From Calothrix sp. FI2-JRJ7 (GTDB lineage: Bacteria; Cyanobacteriota; Cyanobacteriia; Cyanobacteriales; Nostocaceae), in the NCBI GenBank assembly GCA_019359675.1, contig JAHHGX010000004.1:1-64000 (forward strand): a stretch of DNA of 64,000 nucleotides, given 5' to 3'. Position numbers and translations under genes: made by a program. Every line of letters begins with the position of its first letter. Position 1 is the stretch's first letter. This document shows, one piece after another, positions 1 through 9,319 of this stretch. The notes below the pieces were generated by a model. The model saw only the letters and a program-made list of their open reading frames with translations. It did not search any database and was not told where the DNA came from.

Positions 1-113
1 TGTAATACGTAATCTTATACTAGCAGCGTTCTGAAGTATACTTGTGTTTGATAACTGGATGAGGGTGTATGTTAATCCCGACAAGGGTTTTGAGTTTCGC
101 ACCGGGAACTAGT

Positions 114-455
114 CTAAACTCCAGTAACTATCGATGCCTCAAAAATTGGGGCGCCTGTAAATGTGTAGAGTTCCTTTATTCTGTCAGATTTTACCCGTAA
201 ACGCTCAAGTATCGACGAATTTGCCCACGACCATTGCCACGTTTCACTTTTATAAGAGAAACTACCAATAGGTGTAACAAGCGCTTCAACTTGTACTTGG
301 GAAAGGTCATCTTGAAATTGGAGCGTTCCGACTTCTTGGTCAAAGCAATACTTGGGAAAGCTGCCAAAAGCGTATTTGTCTTTTAAATCTTCCTGCTTAC
401 GCTGGAGATTATCTATAGATTCTTCAAAAAAAATAGCAAATTCATCTTTATTCAT
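114..455 (-). pseudogene. DUF6882-like protein, probably C-terminally truncated
   Basis: I start this at the ATG at 455 (MNKDEFAIFF...), because the frame upstream of it is encoded by an interspersed palindromic repeat (470-531). The 113 residues contain a YCFDQEVGTLQF stretch and a WQWSWANSSI motif typical, as I recall it, of DUF6882 proteins. Family members are usually longer and continue past the point where this one stops (TGAPIFEASIVTGV), so the C-terminal part appears lost. Function is unknown. It is convergent with nothing and lies just downstream of the HAD gene on the same strand. Confidence 0.5.
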
Positions 456-469
456 AATTATTATCTTGG

Positions 470-531
470 TAGGGTGCGTAACGCTATGAACAAATTTCAA
501 TTTAATTATAAGACTTGTAGCGTCACGCACC
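470..531. repeat. Interspersed palindromic repeat (GGTGCGT family)
   Basis: Outer arms AGGGTGCGT and ACGCACC flank inner arms AACGCT/AGCGTCA and an AT-rich loop. The family recurs at 7,470, 7,583, 13,056, 33,646, 40,711, 45,505-45,792, 53,337, 58,449 and 58,554. Confidence 0.85.
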
Positions 532-540
532 AGCTTTTAA

Positions 541-1215
541 TTATGTGATTGGTGCTGCTTCTAAAAGTTGAGAGTTCAAAAATGTCCACAAACGTAAGTC
601 TGTAAAGTCGGGTATTGCCATACAGGCGCCTATATCACATAATTTTTCTGGGTCATGAGTTGATGCTATACCGATAGTTTTTATACCTGCACCAACTGCT
701 GACTTAATTCCGGATGGTGAGTCCTCAATAGCAATAGCATTTTCTTCCTTAACACCCAAACGTTGCGCTGCAACTCGGTAGGGTGTGGGGTCTGGTTTGG
801 CTTTCTCTTCGTCTTCTGCTAATACTATTAATTCAAATGCGGTGCCTAATCCTAATACATCTAACATAAAGTAAGCGTTTGCACGTGGTGCATTTGTAAC
901 TAATGCACGCTTGATATTGTGCGTCTCTGTCCAAGCTAATAACTCGGTTAGTCCTGGTAAACGCTGTAAAGATGGCGCCATTTCTCTAAACATCGCTTCT
1001 TTTTCATCGGCAAATTCCACAGCTTCCTGCAATGATAACTGTGGCAAAATATCCGCGAGTATTTCCGGATTCAATCGACCACTGATATTTTTCTGGTAAA
1101 AGCTTTCATCTATATGTACATCATAGCGACTTAGCATTTTCTGCCAAGCTAAAAAATGGATGGGGTCTGTATTAACAAGGGTTCCATCTAAATCGAACAG
1201 AAGTGCTGCCAGCAT
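541..1215 (-). CDS. HAD-superfamily phosphatase (beta-phosphoglucomutase-like, subfamily IA)
   Basis: Cytosolic phosphohydrolase or phosphomutase of 224 residues. Motif I is FDLDGTLVNTD near residues 7-17 with the nucleophile Asp8 and the general acid Asp10. Motif II is ALVTNAP, the motif III lysine is in KAKPDP, and motif IV is IEDSPSG. The cap domain sits between motifs I and II, as expected for subfamily IA. The substrate cannot be told from sequence; sugar phosphates or phosphoglycolate are both possible for such proteins. It is complete and has no obvious operon partner. Confidence 0.9.
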   Translation of the reverse strand: MLAALLFDLDGTLVNTDPIHFLAWQKMLSRYDVHIDESFYQKNISGRLNPEILADILPQLSLQEAVEFADEKEAMFREMAPSLQRLPGLTELLAWTETHNIKRALVTNAPRANAYFMLDVLGLGTAFELIVLAEDEEKAKPDPTPYRVAAQRLGVKEENAIAIEDSPSGIKSAVGAGIKTIGIASTHDPEKLCDIGACMAIPDFTDLRLWTFLNSQLLEAAPIT

Positions 1216-1397
1216 AAGCTATGTAAATAAAGTTAAGAAAACATAAACTTTCTTTACATATTTTACATGAGAAACGGCGCCTATCCAAAATTCTAAGCAC
1301 GCTCAACATTCATATATAGATATACAATAATTAAACGATATTGTAATATTGTACTGAATCAAAATCTACCACGTCTCCAGGTGTGAGCGAAAAGTGA

Positions 1398-2180
1398 ATG
1401 ACAGCAGATCCACTCTTCTACAAAATTTTCCAAAACCTACCAGAGCTATTTTTTGAACTCATCGGTGAAGGACAGGATAATAAAACCGGATACGAGTTCA
1501 GTGCAGAAGAACTCAAGCAACAAAGTTATCGCTTAGATGGTTTATACAAAACACGCTCAGGATATAGCTTTATGCCACTATATTTTGTCGAAGCACAAGG
1601 ATATAAGGACAGTGACTTCTACAACAGCTTTTTTGGCAAAATAATGATGTATTTGACCCAAAAAAAACCACCTAACAAAAAATGGTACGCTATAGTAATC
1701 TACGATAGACGCTGCGATGAAAGAACGCTTCCACCATATTTAGAGATATTCTTACCTGTCCTACGTCGGTTTTATCTAGATGAACTTGGTAAAGACCCAA
1801 ATCAATCCTTGAGCGTAGGTGTTATGTGTTTAGTTGCCAAGAAGAAAGGCAGAGAGAAAATAGGGAAATTAGCTCGACAGTTAGTAGTTAGAACAAATTC
1901 GGAAATTACCAGTCCCGCTTTAAAAGAAAAAGTTCTACAATTTATTCAAACGGTGGTAATGGATAAACTTCCAAACTTATCAGTAAAGGAACTAGAAGCT
2001 ATGCTTGAGTTAGAATCGCTAAGAAAAAGCAAAGTGTATTTAGAAGGACGAGAAGAGGGACGACTCGAACAAAAAATAGAGACAATCCCTATCTTACTTG
2101 AGTTAGGGTTAACTATCGAGCAAATAGCAGAACGCTTAAAGCTGGATGTAAAAACTGTCCAGGAGAACGTTAAACAATAG
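1398..2180 (+). CDS. DUF2887 / Rpn-like PD-(D/E)XK nuclease family protein
   Basis: A 260-residue protein of the cyanobacterial DUF2887 family, which is related to the Rpn recombination-promoting nucleases and often annotated as a transposase. The N-terminus (PLFYKIFQNLPELFFEL) and the core RLDG...LYFVEAQ are characteristic. Asp47, Glu65 and Gln67 fit the D-ExQ active site of the PD-(D/E)XK fold. The C-terminus ends in a short predicted helix-turn-helix (LTIEQIAERLKLDVKTVQ). The family has many paralogues per genome. It is a single gene with a repeat-rich downstream region. Confidence 0.85.
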   Translation: MTADPLFYKIFQNLPELFFELIGEGQDNKTGYEFSAEELKQQSYRLDGLYKTRSGYSFMPLYFVEAQGYKDSDFYNSFFGKIMMYLTQKKPPNKKWYAIVIYDRRCDERTLPPYLEIFLPVLRRFYLDELGKDPNQSLSVGVMCLVAKKKGREKIGKLARQLVVRTNSEITSPALKEKVLQFIQTVVMDKLPNLSVKELEAMLELESLRKSKVYLEGREEGRLEQKIETIPILLELGLTIEQIAERLKLDVKTVQENVKQ

Positions 2181-2497
2181 GATTTTATTAAAGCGCGTTT
2201 ATGAATGGTGGGCCGAAGCCCACCCTACTTTCAATTTGAACAAGTTTGAAATTGCACAAATTAGTGTGTCTCATTACTGATTGTAATGTTTCTAAAGCTA
2301 CCGCGCGCACAAAATACTACTATATATATTTAGATTATCAAATAAAGACAATAGTGTTAAAATCTCGTCAATCAGAGGAGAATTTACATAAAATGTTATT
2401 TCAGATAGCCGAATAAAAAATTAGGTTAATAATGTAGAGACGTTACATGTAACGTCTCTCTGCAAAATGCATTATTTACCATCATAATAAAACAAAA
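2181..2497. other. Intergenic region with two palindromic repeats
   Basis: It holds an 18-nt hairpin GGTGGGC-CGAA-GCCCACC at 2,207-2,224 and the GTAGAGA-family palindrome at 2,434-2,460. The hairpin recurs in the opposite orientation at 20,790. I see no gene in the remainder. Confidence 0.7.
2434..2460. repeat. GTAGAGA-family palindrome
   Basis: The left arm AGAGACGTTACA is followed directly by its exact reverse complement, a perfect 24-nt palindrome at 2,436-2,459. The same inner arm is used at 36,265. Confidence 0.9.
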
Positions 2498-2938
2498 TTA
2501 CCATTTTTTATAAGGAAGAAACTTACCAGACATAACGATTCTAACTCTATCACCTTTTGGGTCTTCTTCCTTATCCACATTTAAAGTAAAATCAATCGCG
2601 CTCATAATTCCATCGCCAAACTTTTCTTGAACTATATCCTTGAGGGGTAGTCCATATACCTGCATAATTTCGTAAAAACGATAAATAAAAGGGTCAGTTG
2701 GTACAATAGAATCACTACCTTTAATAGGATATTTCGTTAACTCAGAAGCGTAATGTGGAGCAAGTTCTAGCGCATCAACTAAAATTTTTGCTTCTTCAAG
2801 TGAAGCACTAGCTTGCCGATAAATTACAGAAGCAACCCAGACTTCATTCCTTTTCACGAGTTTGGCTAAATCTTCAAAACTTAACCCTTTCTCTTCTTTC
2901 GCTTCCAACAGTGTCTGAGTGATTTCAGGAATATGCAT
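2498..2938 (-). CDS. cynS: Cyanate lyase (cyanase)
   Basis: Catalyses bicarbonate-dependent breakdown of cyanate to ammonia and CO2, allowing cyanate to be used as nitrogen or detoxified. The 146 residues match the cyanase family throughout. The N-terminal half is a helix-turn-helix-like bundle ([19 protein letters not shown]). The catalytic trio is present as Arg87 (IYRFYE), Glu90 and Ser113 (DGIMSAIDF), corresponding to Arg96, Glu99 and Ser122 of the E. coli enzyme. The C-terminus GKFLPYKKW is typical. In many cyanobacteria cynS follows a cyanate ABC transporter; none is adjacent here. Confidence 0.97.
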   Translation of the reverse strand: MHIPEITQTLLEAKEEKGLSFEDLAKLVKRNEVWVASVIYRQASASLEEAKILVDALELAPHYASELTKYPIKGSDSIVPTDPFIYRFYEIMQVYGLPLKDIVQEKFGDGIMSAIDFTLNVDKEEDPKGDRVRIVMSGKFLPYKKW

Positions 2939-3205
2939 TTTAGTTATATTCAGAATTTACTATAGGGTTACTTGGTAATACTACCATTTATCGAAACCCG
3001 TGAGAAAGGCGCCTGCATATTAACCCTGATAATTACGTTTACATACGTATATATATTTATACATTAAACTAATTTTAGAAGTGTCCGTTTTGTTAGTGGC
3101 GCCATAGATACTTCATAGTCGGGAAACTATAATATGAGAGTAATTCCAGAAATCAATAATTTTGTATGACAGGCAAGACGCCTATCCTACAGAGCTTTAC
3201 AACAT

Positions 3206-4003
3206 ATGATAAATCCGTCAAAGAACTTTAGCGTCTCATCCCTTAAGGTAAATGTTTATAATTCTGAAGCTGAGATAGCGCGCGCTGCTGCTGAAATTGT
3301 ATATGAGTATCTATATAATGTGTTGCAGGAACAAAAAACAGCAAGTGTATTATTAGCAACAGGTAATTCACAGCTTAAGTTCTTAGACGAGTTGATATCA
3401 CTAGGTGGTATTGATTGGTCACGGGTTAATTGTTTCCATTTAGATGAGTATTTAGGAATTTCAGGTGAGCATTCAGCAAGTTTTCGACGATACCTAAGAG
3501 AAAAGTTTGAGCGAAAAGTTCATCCCCAGGTATTTCATTATATCGAAGGAGATGCTCAACAACCATTGATAGAGTGCGCGCGTTATTCAGAATTGTTACA
3601 AACACATAAGATTGATTTGTGTTTATTGGGTATTGGGGAAAATGGGCATTTGGCATTTAATGACCCTAAAGTCGCAGATTTTAATGACCCATATACTGTC
3701 AAGCTAGTTAAACTAGACGAAGTTAACCGTCAACAACAGGTTAATACAGGATATTTTTCTAATATTGAACAAGTGCCTCAATATGCTTTTACTGTTACAA
3801 TACCAACTATTTGCGCTGCTAAGAGAATAATTTGTCTGGCGTCGGGTCAACGTAAAGCTAAAATTGTGGCTCAAATGCTTCAAGGTGAAGTTACTACAAC
3901 TTGTCCAGCTTCTATTTTACGCCATCAGCCGCAGGCAACGTTATTTTTAGATGTTGATTCTGCTAGTTTGATCCCCCAACCCCCCGAAATTCGGGGGGCT
4001 TAA
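3206..4003 (+). CDS. nagB: Glucosamine-6-phosphate deaminase (NagB-like)
   Basis: Converts glucosamine-6-phosphate to fructose-6-phosphate plus ammonia. The phosphate loop ATGNS (51-55), FHLDEYLG with Asp80, and GIGENGHLAFNDP with His148 are all present. The positions equivalent to E. coli Asp141 and Glu148 are Asn146 and Asp153, so the gluconolactonase/deaminase superfamily assignment is firmer than the exact activity. The last residues (IPQPPEIRGA) are encoded by a GC-rich hairpin repeat that also supplies the stop codon, so the native C-terminus has been replaced. Confidence 0.85.
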   Translation: MINPSKNFSVSSLKVNVYNSEAEIARAAAEIVYEYLYNVLQEQKTASVLLATGNSQLKFLDELISLGGIDWSRVNCFHLDEYLGISGEHSASFRRYLREKFERKVHPQVFHYIEGDAQQPLIECARYSELLQTHKIDLCLLGIGENGHLAFNDPKVADFNDPYTVKLVKLDEVNRQQQVNTGYFSNIEQVPQYAFTVTIPTICAAKRIICLASGQRKAKIVAQMLQGEVTTTCPASILRHQPQATLFLDVDSASLIPQPPEIRGA

Positions 4004-4070
4004 AGTTATGATGTTTTTATAAGAAGTTAAGATTTTTATTCATTTCTTGTTCCCCCCTTATTAAGGGGGG
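3980..4070. repeat. Two C6/G6 hairpin repeats at the end of nagB
   Basis: The first hairpin (3,980-3,998) pairs CCCCCC with GGGGGG around GAAATTC inside the nagB reading frame. The second (4,052-4,070) pairs the same arms around TTATTAA. They could terminate nagB transcription, but the run after the stem is not a clear U tract. Confidence 0.7.
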
Positions 4071-4084
4071 CTAGGGGGGATTTT

Positions 4085-5665
4085 ATGGTTATATTACATC
4101 AAATATCAGACTTCATTCATCCAGTATTAAAAAGCTCGGCGCCTACCAGCTATTATTACAATGGACAACTCCCCCGAACTGCCCTTTCAGAGGAAGTTGC
4201 GCGTGGTTTGATGCGACATTTAGAACAAGACGCGCGTTATTTTCAAGAAGGTAAAATGTATGGAATATTAATCGTAGAATTACCATCAGGTGATATTAGA
4301 GTTATTAAAGCATTCTCAGGATTATTAAATGGTGAAAGTTTTGTACCTGGTTGGGCGCCACCTATACCTGGACGCTCGGAAGTTGCATTTGACGAAACGC
4401 AGGTGCTTTCACAGTTAGATGTTATCAAACAAGAATTAATAACTTTACAACAAATGCCTGAGCATCAAGAATATGAAAACTTATCGCTTTACTTTGCAGA
4501 CAGAATACAACAATTAAATACACGCCATCAACAACGTAAACAGCAACGTCAACAAAGGCGCCTGCAATTATCTAATATAAACGAAGAAGAACTTTTAGAA
4601 GAAAGTCGTCGAGATGGTATTGAAAAAAAATTACTCAAGCGTCAACGTGATGAAGCATTACACCCATTAAAACAAATTATTGAATCAGCCAACATCCGTA
4701 TTACCGAATTAAAACAGCAGCGTAAAGAAATATCGCGTCAACTCCAAGCCAAAATGCACGCAGTATATTCGCTGACTAATTTTTTAGGAATGTCACAATC
4801 GTTACAGCAATTAATGCCGCAAGCACCAACTGGGACGGGTGACTGTTGTGCCCCAAAATTACTTCATTATGCTGCAACACATAATTTAAAACCTCTGGCA
4901 ATGGCCGAATTTTGGTGGGGAGAGTCATTACCCAACGGTGATAAAATTCAAGGAGAGTTTTATGGCGCCTGTTCCGAACGTTGTCAACCTATTATGGGGT
5001 TTCTACTTTCAGGTTTACAGACAATAGAGCTAACGGCGCCCCCTCAAAATTTACTATACGAAGATGAATATATAATAGCTATTAATAAACCTTCTGGGTT
5101 ACTATCCGTTCCCGGTCGCTACCGCAATACTCAAGATAGTGTATTAAGCCGTTTACGTAATACATTAACCGATGGCACGAAATTAATTCCTGTACATCGT
5201 CTAGACCAGGATACATCAGGAATATTACTAATTGCACGTAATTTAGATATATATCGTCAACTTGCTGTGCAGTTTCAACAAAGACAAGTTCACAAAGTCT
5301 ATGAAGCTGTACTTTCCGATAACATAAATTCAGACACAGGTATCATCGAAATTCCACTTTGGGGAAATCCACAAAATCGTCCATACCAAGAAGTAAACTG
5401 GGAGCATGGGAAAAAATGCACAACTCATTACAAAGTAATGGATAAGAGTAATTATACTCGTATTGAGTTTATACCTCTAACAGGGCGCCCGCATCAGTTA
5501 CGAGTTCATGCAGCCGATAAACAAGGACTTGGAACACCTATTTTAGGCGATAGGTTATATGGAAGCAATAACTCATCAGATCGATTACATTTACACGCAC
5601 GCGAGCTTCACTTTACACATCCAATTTTAGGAAAATTATCTTTACAAACCAAGGCGCCATTTTAG
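4085..5665 (+). CDS. RluA-family RNA pseudouridine synthase with long N-terminal extension
   Basis: Isomerises uridine to pseudouridine in structured RNA. The catalytic domain fills roughly residues 320-526. It contains the RluA signature HRLDQDTSG with catalytic Asp374, and later GRPHQLRVH. The first 310 residues are unusual. They hold a Gln/Arg-rich coiled coil (about 140-240) and a block with WWGESLPNGDKIQGEFYGAC. This long architecture exists in other bacteria and is not an artefact, since the frame is open from the ATG at 4,085. The rRNA or tRNA target is unknown. Confidence 0.9.
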   Translation: MVILHQISDFIHPVLKSSAPTSYYYNGQLPRTALSEEVARGLMRHLEQDARYFQEGKMYGILIVELPSGDIRVIKAFSGLLNGESFVPGWAPPIPGRSEVAFDETQVLSQLDVIKQELITLQQMPEHQEYENLSLYFADRIQQLNTRHQQRKQQRQQRRLQLSNINEEELLEESRRDGIEKKLLKRQRDEALHPLKQIIESANIRITELKQQRKEISRQLQAKMHAVYSLTNFLGMSQSLQQLMPQAPTGTGDCCAPKLLHYAATHNLKPLAMAEFWWGESLPNGDKIQGEFYGACSERCQPIMGFLLSGLQTIELTAPPQNLLYEDEYIIAINKPSGLLSVPGRYRNTQDSVLSRLRNTLTDGTKLIPVHRLDQDTSGILLIARNLDIYRQLAVQFQQRQVHKVYEAVLSDNINSDTGIIEIPLWGNPQNRPYQEVNWEHGKKCTTHYKVMDKSNYTRIEFIPLTGRPHQLRVHAADKQGLGTPILGDRLYGSNNSSDRLHLHARELHFTHPILGKLSLQTKAPF

Positions 5666-5687
5666 AAACCTTCATAGAAACCCGGTT

Positions 5688-5743
5688 TCTTTATCGATAT
5701 CTTGTAATAAAAACAACAATTTTTCATAGAAACCCGGTTTCTG
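5688..5743. repeat. Paired AGAAACCCGGTTTCT palindromes
   Basis: Two near-identical copies of the 15-nt palindrome lie about 40 bp apart downstream of the pseudouridine synthase. The same two-copy arrangement recurs at 14,407-14,472, and a related core sits in the MITE-like repeat at 53,409. Confidence 0.8.
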
Positions 5744-5813
5744 GTTTCTGGAAACATAAGTATTAAAATTTACGTCTAAATATTAAGTAAGCTCAAACCT
5801 CCCTCGAAAAAGC

Positions 5814-6920
5814 ATGTATAGAAGACGATTTCTAATGACTGCTGTAGGCGCCGGATTGGTATCATGTAAAGATTTATTCACCAATGATACATCAATAACG
5901 GTATCAAATGCCTCTGTTGCAGATGGAACTTCAAGTAGTCTTAAAGATGCTGCTCGTCGAGTTAAAAAGTTTTACGGTAGCGCTATTTCAGAGAGGGATA
6001 TTGAGCAAGATAAAGCTTATGCTAACTTAATTAGTCGTGAATGTTCTGTTGCAACTACCGAAGGTGCTTTTAAATGGGTTGTTATTGAACCATCACCTGG
6101 ACAATTTAATTTTGCACCAGCTGACAAGAGTATTAATTTTTGTGCAGCGAATAATATTAAATTGCGGGGGCATACACTTGTATGGCACATGGCAAGACCT
6201 GACTGGTTAGCTTATCCACCAAAACTTTCTGATGTTGAACGTCACTTTACTGCTATATTAGGACGTTATCGCAATAATAAAACGCTTTACTCCTGGGATA
6301 TCGTTAATGAAGTTGTTGCAGATAGCGATAAAGAAGCTGAAGACCAAAATGGACTGCGTAAAGGTGTAAAAATTGAATATGTTCGAGATGTTTTTCAGAT
6401 AGCTGCGGCAATAGATAATACAAAAGAATTTGTAATTAACGATTTTGGGTGTGAAGACGCAGGATGGAAACAAGATAAATATTTAAATCTTGTTAAGTAT
6501 TTAAAGAAAAATGACGTTAAGCTCGACGCGGTTGGTTTACAAGCACATATGTGGTTTTCAAAAAACTACACATGGAACGCAACAGCATTTAGAAATTTTT
6601 TGAAACAGCTAAAAGGCGTCGGAGTCAAGCCAATTATAACAGAACTTGATGTAATTATCGACACACCATTGCCAAATACATTAGCTGAATTAGATACAAT
6701 GGTAGCTGATGGCTATAAGCGATTTTTAGACGTTTGCTTTACTGAAGGTATAGATACAATTATTACTTGGGGATTAAGCGATAAATACTCATGGCTCCGT
6801 CATCCTGATTATATGCCCAAAAAGTTAGCGGGCTACAAAAACTTTATTCGACCATTGCCTTATGATGATAAGTTACAGCCAAAACTAGCTAGAAAAGCAA
6901 TATTAGAATCTTTTAATTAA
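5814..6920 (+). CDS. Endo-1,4-beta-xylanase, GH10 family, lipoprotein
   Basis: Retaining glycoside hydrolase predicted to cut beta-1,4-xylan or a similar polysaccharide outside the cytoplasm. The start MYRRRFLM leads into a short hydrophobic stretch and a lipobox LVSC with Cys18, so it should be a lipoprotein. GH10 landmarks are RGHTLVWH (substrate site), WDIVNEV with acid/base Glu166, and IITELDV with nucleophile Glu277. At 368 residues there is no carbohydrate-binding module. It could remodel sheath polysaccharide or use plant material. It is a single gene with no visible regulator. Confidence 0.92.
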   Translation: MYRRRFLMTAVGAGLVSCKDLFTNDTSITVSNASVADGTSSSLKDAARRVKKFYGSAISERDIEQDKAYANLISRECSVATTEGAFKWVVIEPSPGQFNFAPADKSINFCAANNIKLRGHTLVWHMARPDWLAYPPKLSDVERHFTAILGRYRNNKTLYSWDIVNEVVADSDKEAEDQNGLRKGVKIEYVRDVFQIAAAIDNTKEFVINDFGCEDAGWKQDKYLNLVKYLKKNDVKLDAVGLQAHMWFSKNYTWNATAFRNFLKQLKGVGVKPIITELDVIIDTPLPNTLAELDTMVADGYKRFLDVCFTEGIDTIITWGLSDKYSWLRHPDYMPKKLAGYKNFIRPLPYDDKLQPKLARKAILESFN

Positions 6921-7072
6921 ATCTTTTGTGGTACAGCAATTTTGCTGAATGTTGTTAGATATACTAACTATAAAAAGACACATATAGTACAATTTTTATA
7001 GTTATTTACTCAAGCTTAAAGCTTTGAGAACACAGTATATAATCGCTAAATACAACACAGGGAGTAATCGAG

Positions 7073-7450
7073 ATGACAATCTTCAACAAAGACATTTTTG
7101 CATTGGCGAAAGAAAATAGCTTTTTCCGGAAAGAGATATTAACAAATGAACATAGTCAAATCGTATTGATGAGCGTTGAACCAGGCGACGATATTGGTGA
7201 AGAGTCGCACGATGTTGACCAAGTTTTAGTGTTTGTTGAGGGTGAAGGTGAAGCCGTGTTGAATGGCGAGCGCAGTAAGATTCAAGCTAATTCGCTGGTC
7301 GTTGTTCCAGCAGGTACACAGCACAACTTCATTAATACTGGCTCAACAGCACTCAAGCTTTACACCGTTTACGCACCTCCAGAGGAAGCACCAGGAACCC
7401 TGCACAAAACCAAAGCAGAAGCGGTTGCTGCTGAAGCTAGTAAACATTAA
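7073..7450 (+). CDS. Small cupin-domain protein
   Basis: A 125-residue single-domain cupin. Motif 1 is GEESHDVDQVLVFVEGEGEA and motif 2 is VPAGTQHNFINTG, so His and Glu metal ligands are available. Such proteins can bind metals, isomerise sugars or act as small sensors; the substrate is unknown. A strong GGGAG ribosome-binding site precedes the ATG at 7,073. The C-terminal tail is rich in Ala and Lys. Confidence 0.85.
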   Translation: MTIFNKDIFALAKENSFFRKEILTNEHSQIVLMSVEPGDDIGEESHDVDQVLVFVEGEGEAVLNGERSKIQANSLVVVPAGTQHNFINTGSTALKLYTVYAPPEEAPGTLHKTKAEAVAAEASKH

Positions 7451-7469
7451 TTATACAAAGGATGGTGTT

Positions 7470-7651
7470 GGTGCGTTACAGCTAGTTTAATTTTTGTTCT
7501 TAGTGTCAATTTTTTCAGGCTGTAACGCACCCTACGTATGAATGTCACTTACTTAAGCATTTGGAGGCGCCAATAAAATTAGGTAGGGTGCGTGAAAGCT
7601 ATTACTATCAACCAATGTAACGAAAATTACAGTGCTTTCACGCATCATTAA
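7470..7651. repeat. Two GGTGCGT-family palindromes in tandem
   Basis: The first copy (7,470-7,531) has arms GGTGCGTTACAGC and GCTGTAACGCACC, a perfect 13-bp match. The second (7,583-7,651) has GGTGCGTGAAAGC and GCTTTCACGCATC. The inner arms differ between the two copies, but each is self-complementary. Confidence 0.9.
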
Positions 7652-7692
7652 TACGTTAAGTAAGCGCCATTCCACCCTACGTATACATATTA

Positions 7693-9294
7693 TTACCAGA
7701 CGCTTGCTAATCCGTCAGCGCGGTAATCACTTGCAGCGATAAAAACTCCATTGTGCTTACAAATTATTTGACCGCGACCGAAAAGCCCAATATTTGAACT
7801 GTATTGTACATCATGACCGCGCGCAGAAAGTTGTTGAGCTATAAGTTGCGGAACACTCGGTTCTAAAAACACTTGAGAACCAAGATTAAAACGCCATCTA
7901 GGAGCATCTAAAGCTGCTTGCGGATTCATGCCATAATCAGCCATATTGGTTACTACTTGTAAATGTCCTTGGGGTTGCATTGCTGCTCCCATCACTCCAA
8001 ATGCCCCTATAGGTTGATTGTCTTGGGTGAGAAAACCAGGAATTATTGTATGTAATGAACGTTTACCCGGTGCGTATTGATTTGCGTGTCCTGATTCTAG
8101 GGTGAATCCGTAACCTCGATTTTGTAATGCAATACCTGTATTATGTGGGAGTATTCCACTACCAAATCCGTGATAGTTTGATTGTATAAAAGATACCATC
8201 AAGTCATTATCAGCAGTTGCTAAATATACTGTTCCTCCTGTTGGTAGTCCTGGGGAAGCGAGTGGAATAGCTTTGTCTGTAATTAAAGCACGGCGCCTTG
8301 CTGCATAATTAGGGTCAAGAAAATGCTCAGTAGGTATAGCAAAGAAACGTTCATCAGCAACGTACTTGTGTAAATCAGCAAAAGCTAGTTTTATTGCTTC
8401 GATTTGTAAATGGTAACTTTCTACTGACTCTCGTAGATAATTAGATAAATTAAAACCAGAAAGAATATTTAAACCAATTAATGCGGCAATACCTTGAGTG
8501 TTAGGAGGTATTTCCCAAACTGTTAAACCTCGGTAGTTGGTAGAAATTGGCGCCACCCATTCAGCTTGATGTGTCGCCAAATCATTCAAACTTAAGTATC
8601 CACCTGTTGCATTTGCAAACTCAACCATGCGTTGAGCAAGCGCGTCTCGGTAAAAACTTTCACCACCTGTAGCAGCAATTTCCCTTAATGTTTCGGCATG
8701 AAGTTGAGAAGCCCAAATTTCCCCAGCAACAGGTGCCCTATTTTTAGGAAAAAAGACTTTTTTAAACGGTTCAAACTCCACACCAGTAAGAGGTAAAAAA
8801 ATTCTTTCTGCTGCTTTCCATAATATCGATGTAACTGGCGCCACAGGAAAACCAGACTCAGCATAACGAATTGCTGGTATAAATAAAGTCTCAAATGGTA
8901 ACTTTCCCCAGCGTTCCCATAAAGCACGCCATGCCGAAACGGCGCCAGGTACAGTTACAGAATGCCAACCTCTTTCTGGTACCTCAGTAAATTCAGTGAA
9001 ATCTGAAAGTGTAAGATTTTCAGAACTTTTACCAGAACCATTTAACCCGTGAATTTTTCCATCCCAAACAATAGCAAACGCATCTGAACCAATACCGTTA
9101 GAAGTAGGTTCCACAACAGTAAGGGCAATAGCTGTTGCGATAGCTGCATCGACTGCATTTCCCCCTAAGTAAAACATTTCCATACCTGCCGCAACTGCAT
9201 TTGGTTGACTCGTGGCAACTGCACCGCGAGAACCCATCATTACTCGTCGAGTTCCTAGGTAGGGATTAGTGGTTAAGTTATTGAATGGCGCCAT
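7693..9294 (-). CDS. ggt: Gamma-glutamyltransferase family protein
   Basis: Ntn-hydrolase that releases or transfers the gamma-glutamyl group of glutathione and related peptides. The 533 residues span both subunits of the self-cleaving precursor. The likely cleavage and nucleophile Thr355 lies in GGTVYLATAD. Other landmarks are GGNAVDAAIATAIAL near the N-terminus, the SNYHGFGSG loop and DYGMNPQAALDAPRW. I see no clear signal peptide, so it is probably cytosolic or exported differently. The dehydrogenase remnant upstream is on the same strand with a 25-bp gap. Confidence 0.93.
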   Translation of the reverse strand: MAPFNNLTTNPYLGTRRVMMGSRGAVATSQPNAVAAGMEMFYLGGNAVDAAIATAIALTVVEPTSNGIGSDAFAIVWDGKIHGLNGSGKSSENLTLSDFTEFTEVPERGWHSVTVPGAVSAWRALWERWGKLPFETLFIPAIRYAESGFPVAPVTSILWKAAERIFLPLTGVEFEPFKKVFFPKNRAPVAGEIWASQLHAETLREIAATGGESFYRDALAQRMVEFANATGGYLSLNDLATHQAEWVAPISTNYRGLTVWEIPPNTQGIAALIGLNILSGFNLSNYLRESVESYHLQIEAIKLAFADLHKYVADERFFAIPTEHFLDPNYAARRRALITDKAIPLASPGLPTGGTVYLATADNDLMVSFIQSNYHGFGSGILPHNTGIALQNRGYGFTLESGHANQYAPGKRSLHTIIPGFLTQDNQPIGAFGVMGAAMQPQGHLQVVTNMADYGMNPQAALDAPRWRFNLGSQVFLEPSVPQLIAQQLSARGHDVQYSSNIGLFGRGQIICKHNGVFIAASDYRADGLASVW

Positions 9295-9319
9295 TTGGTA
9301 ATTACTTCGTGAAAATTAC

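Noticed and set aside
7263-7490. 75-codon plus-strand frame
   Set aside because: It lies out of frame within the cupin gene and continues into a palindromic repeat.
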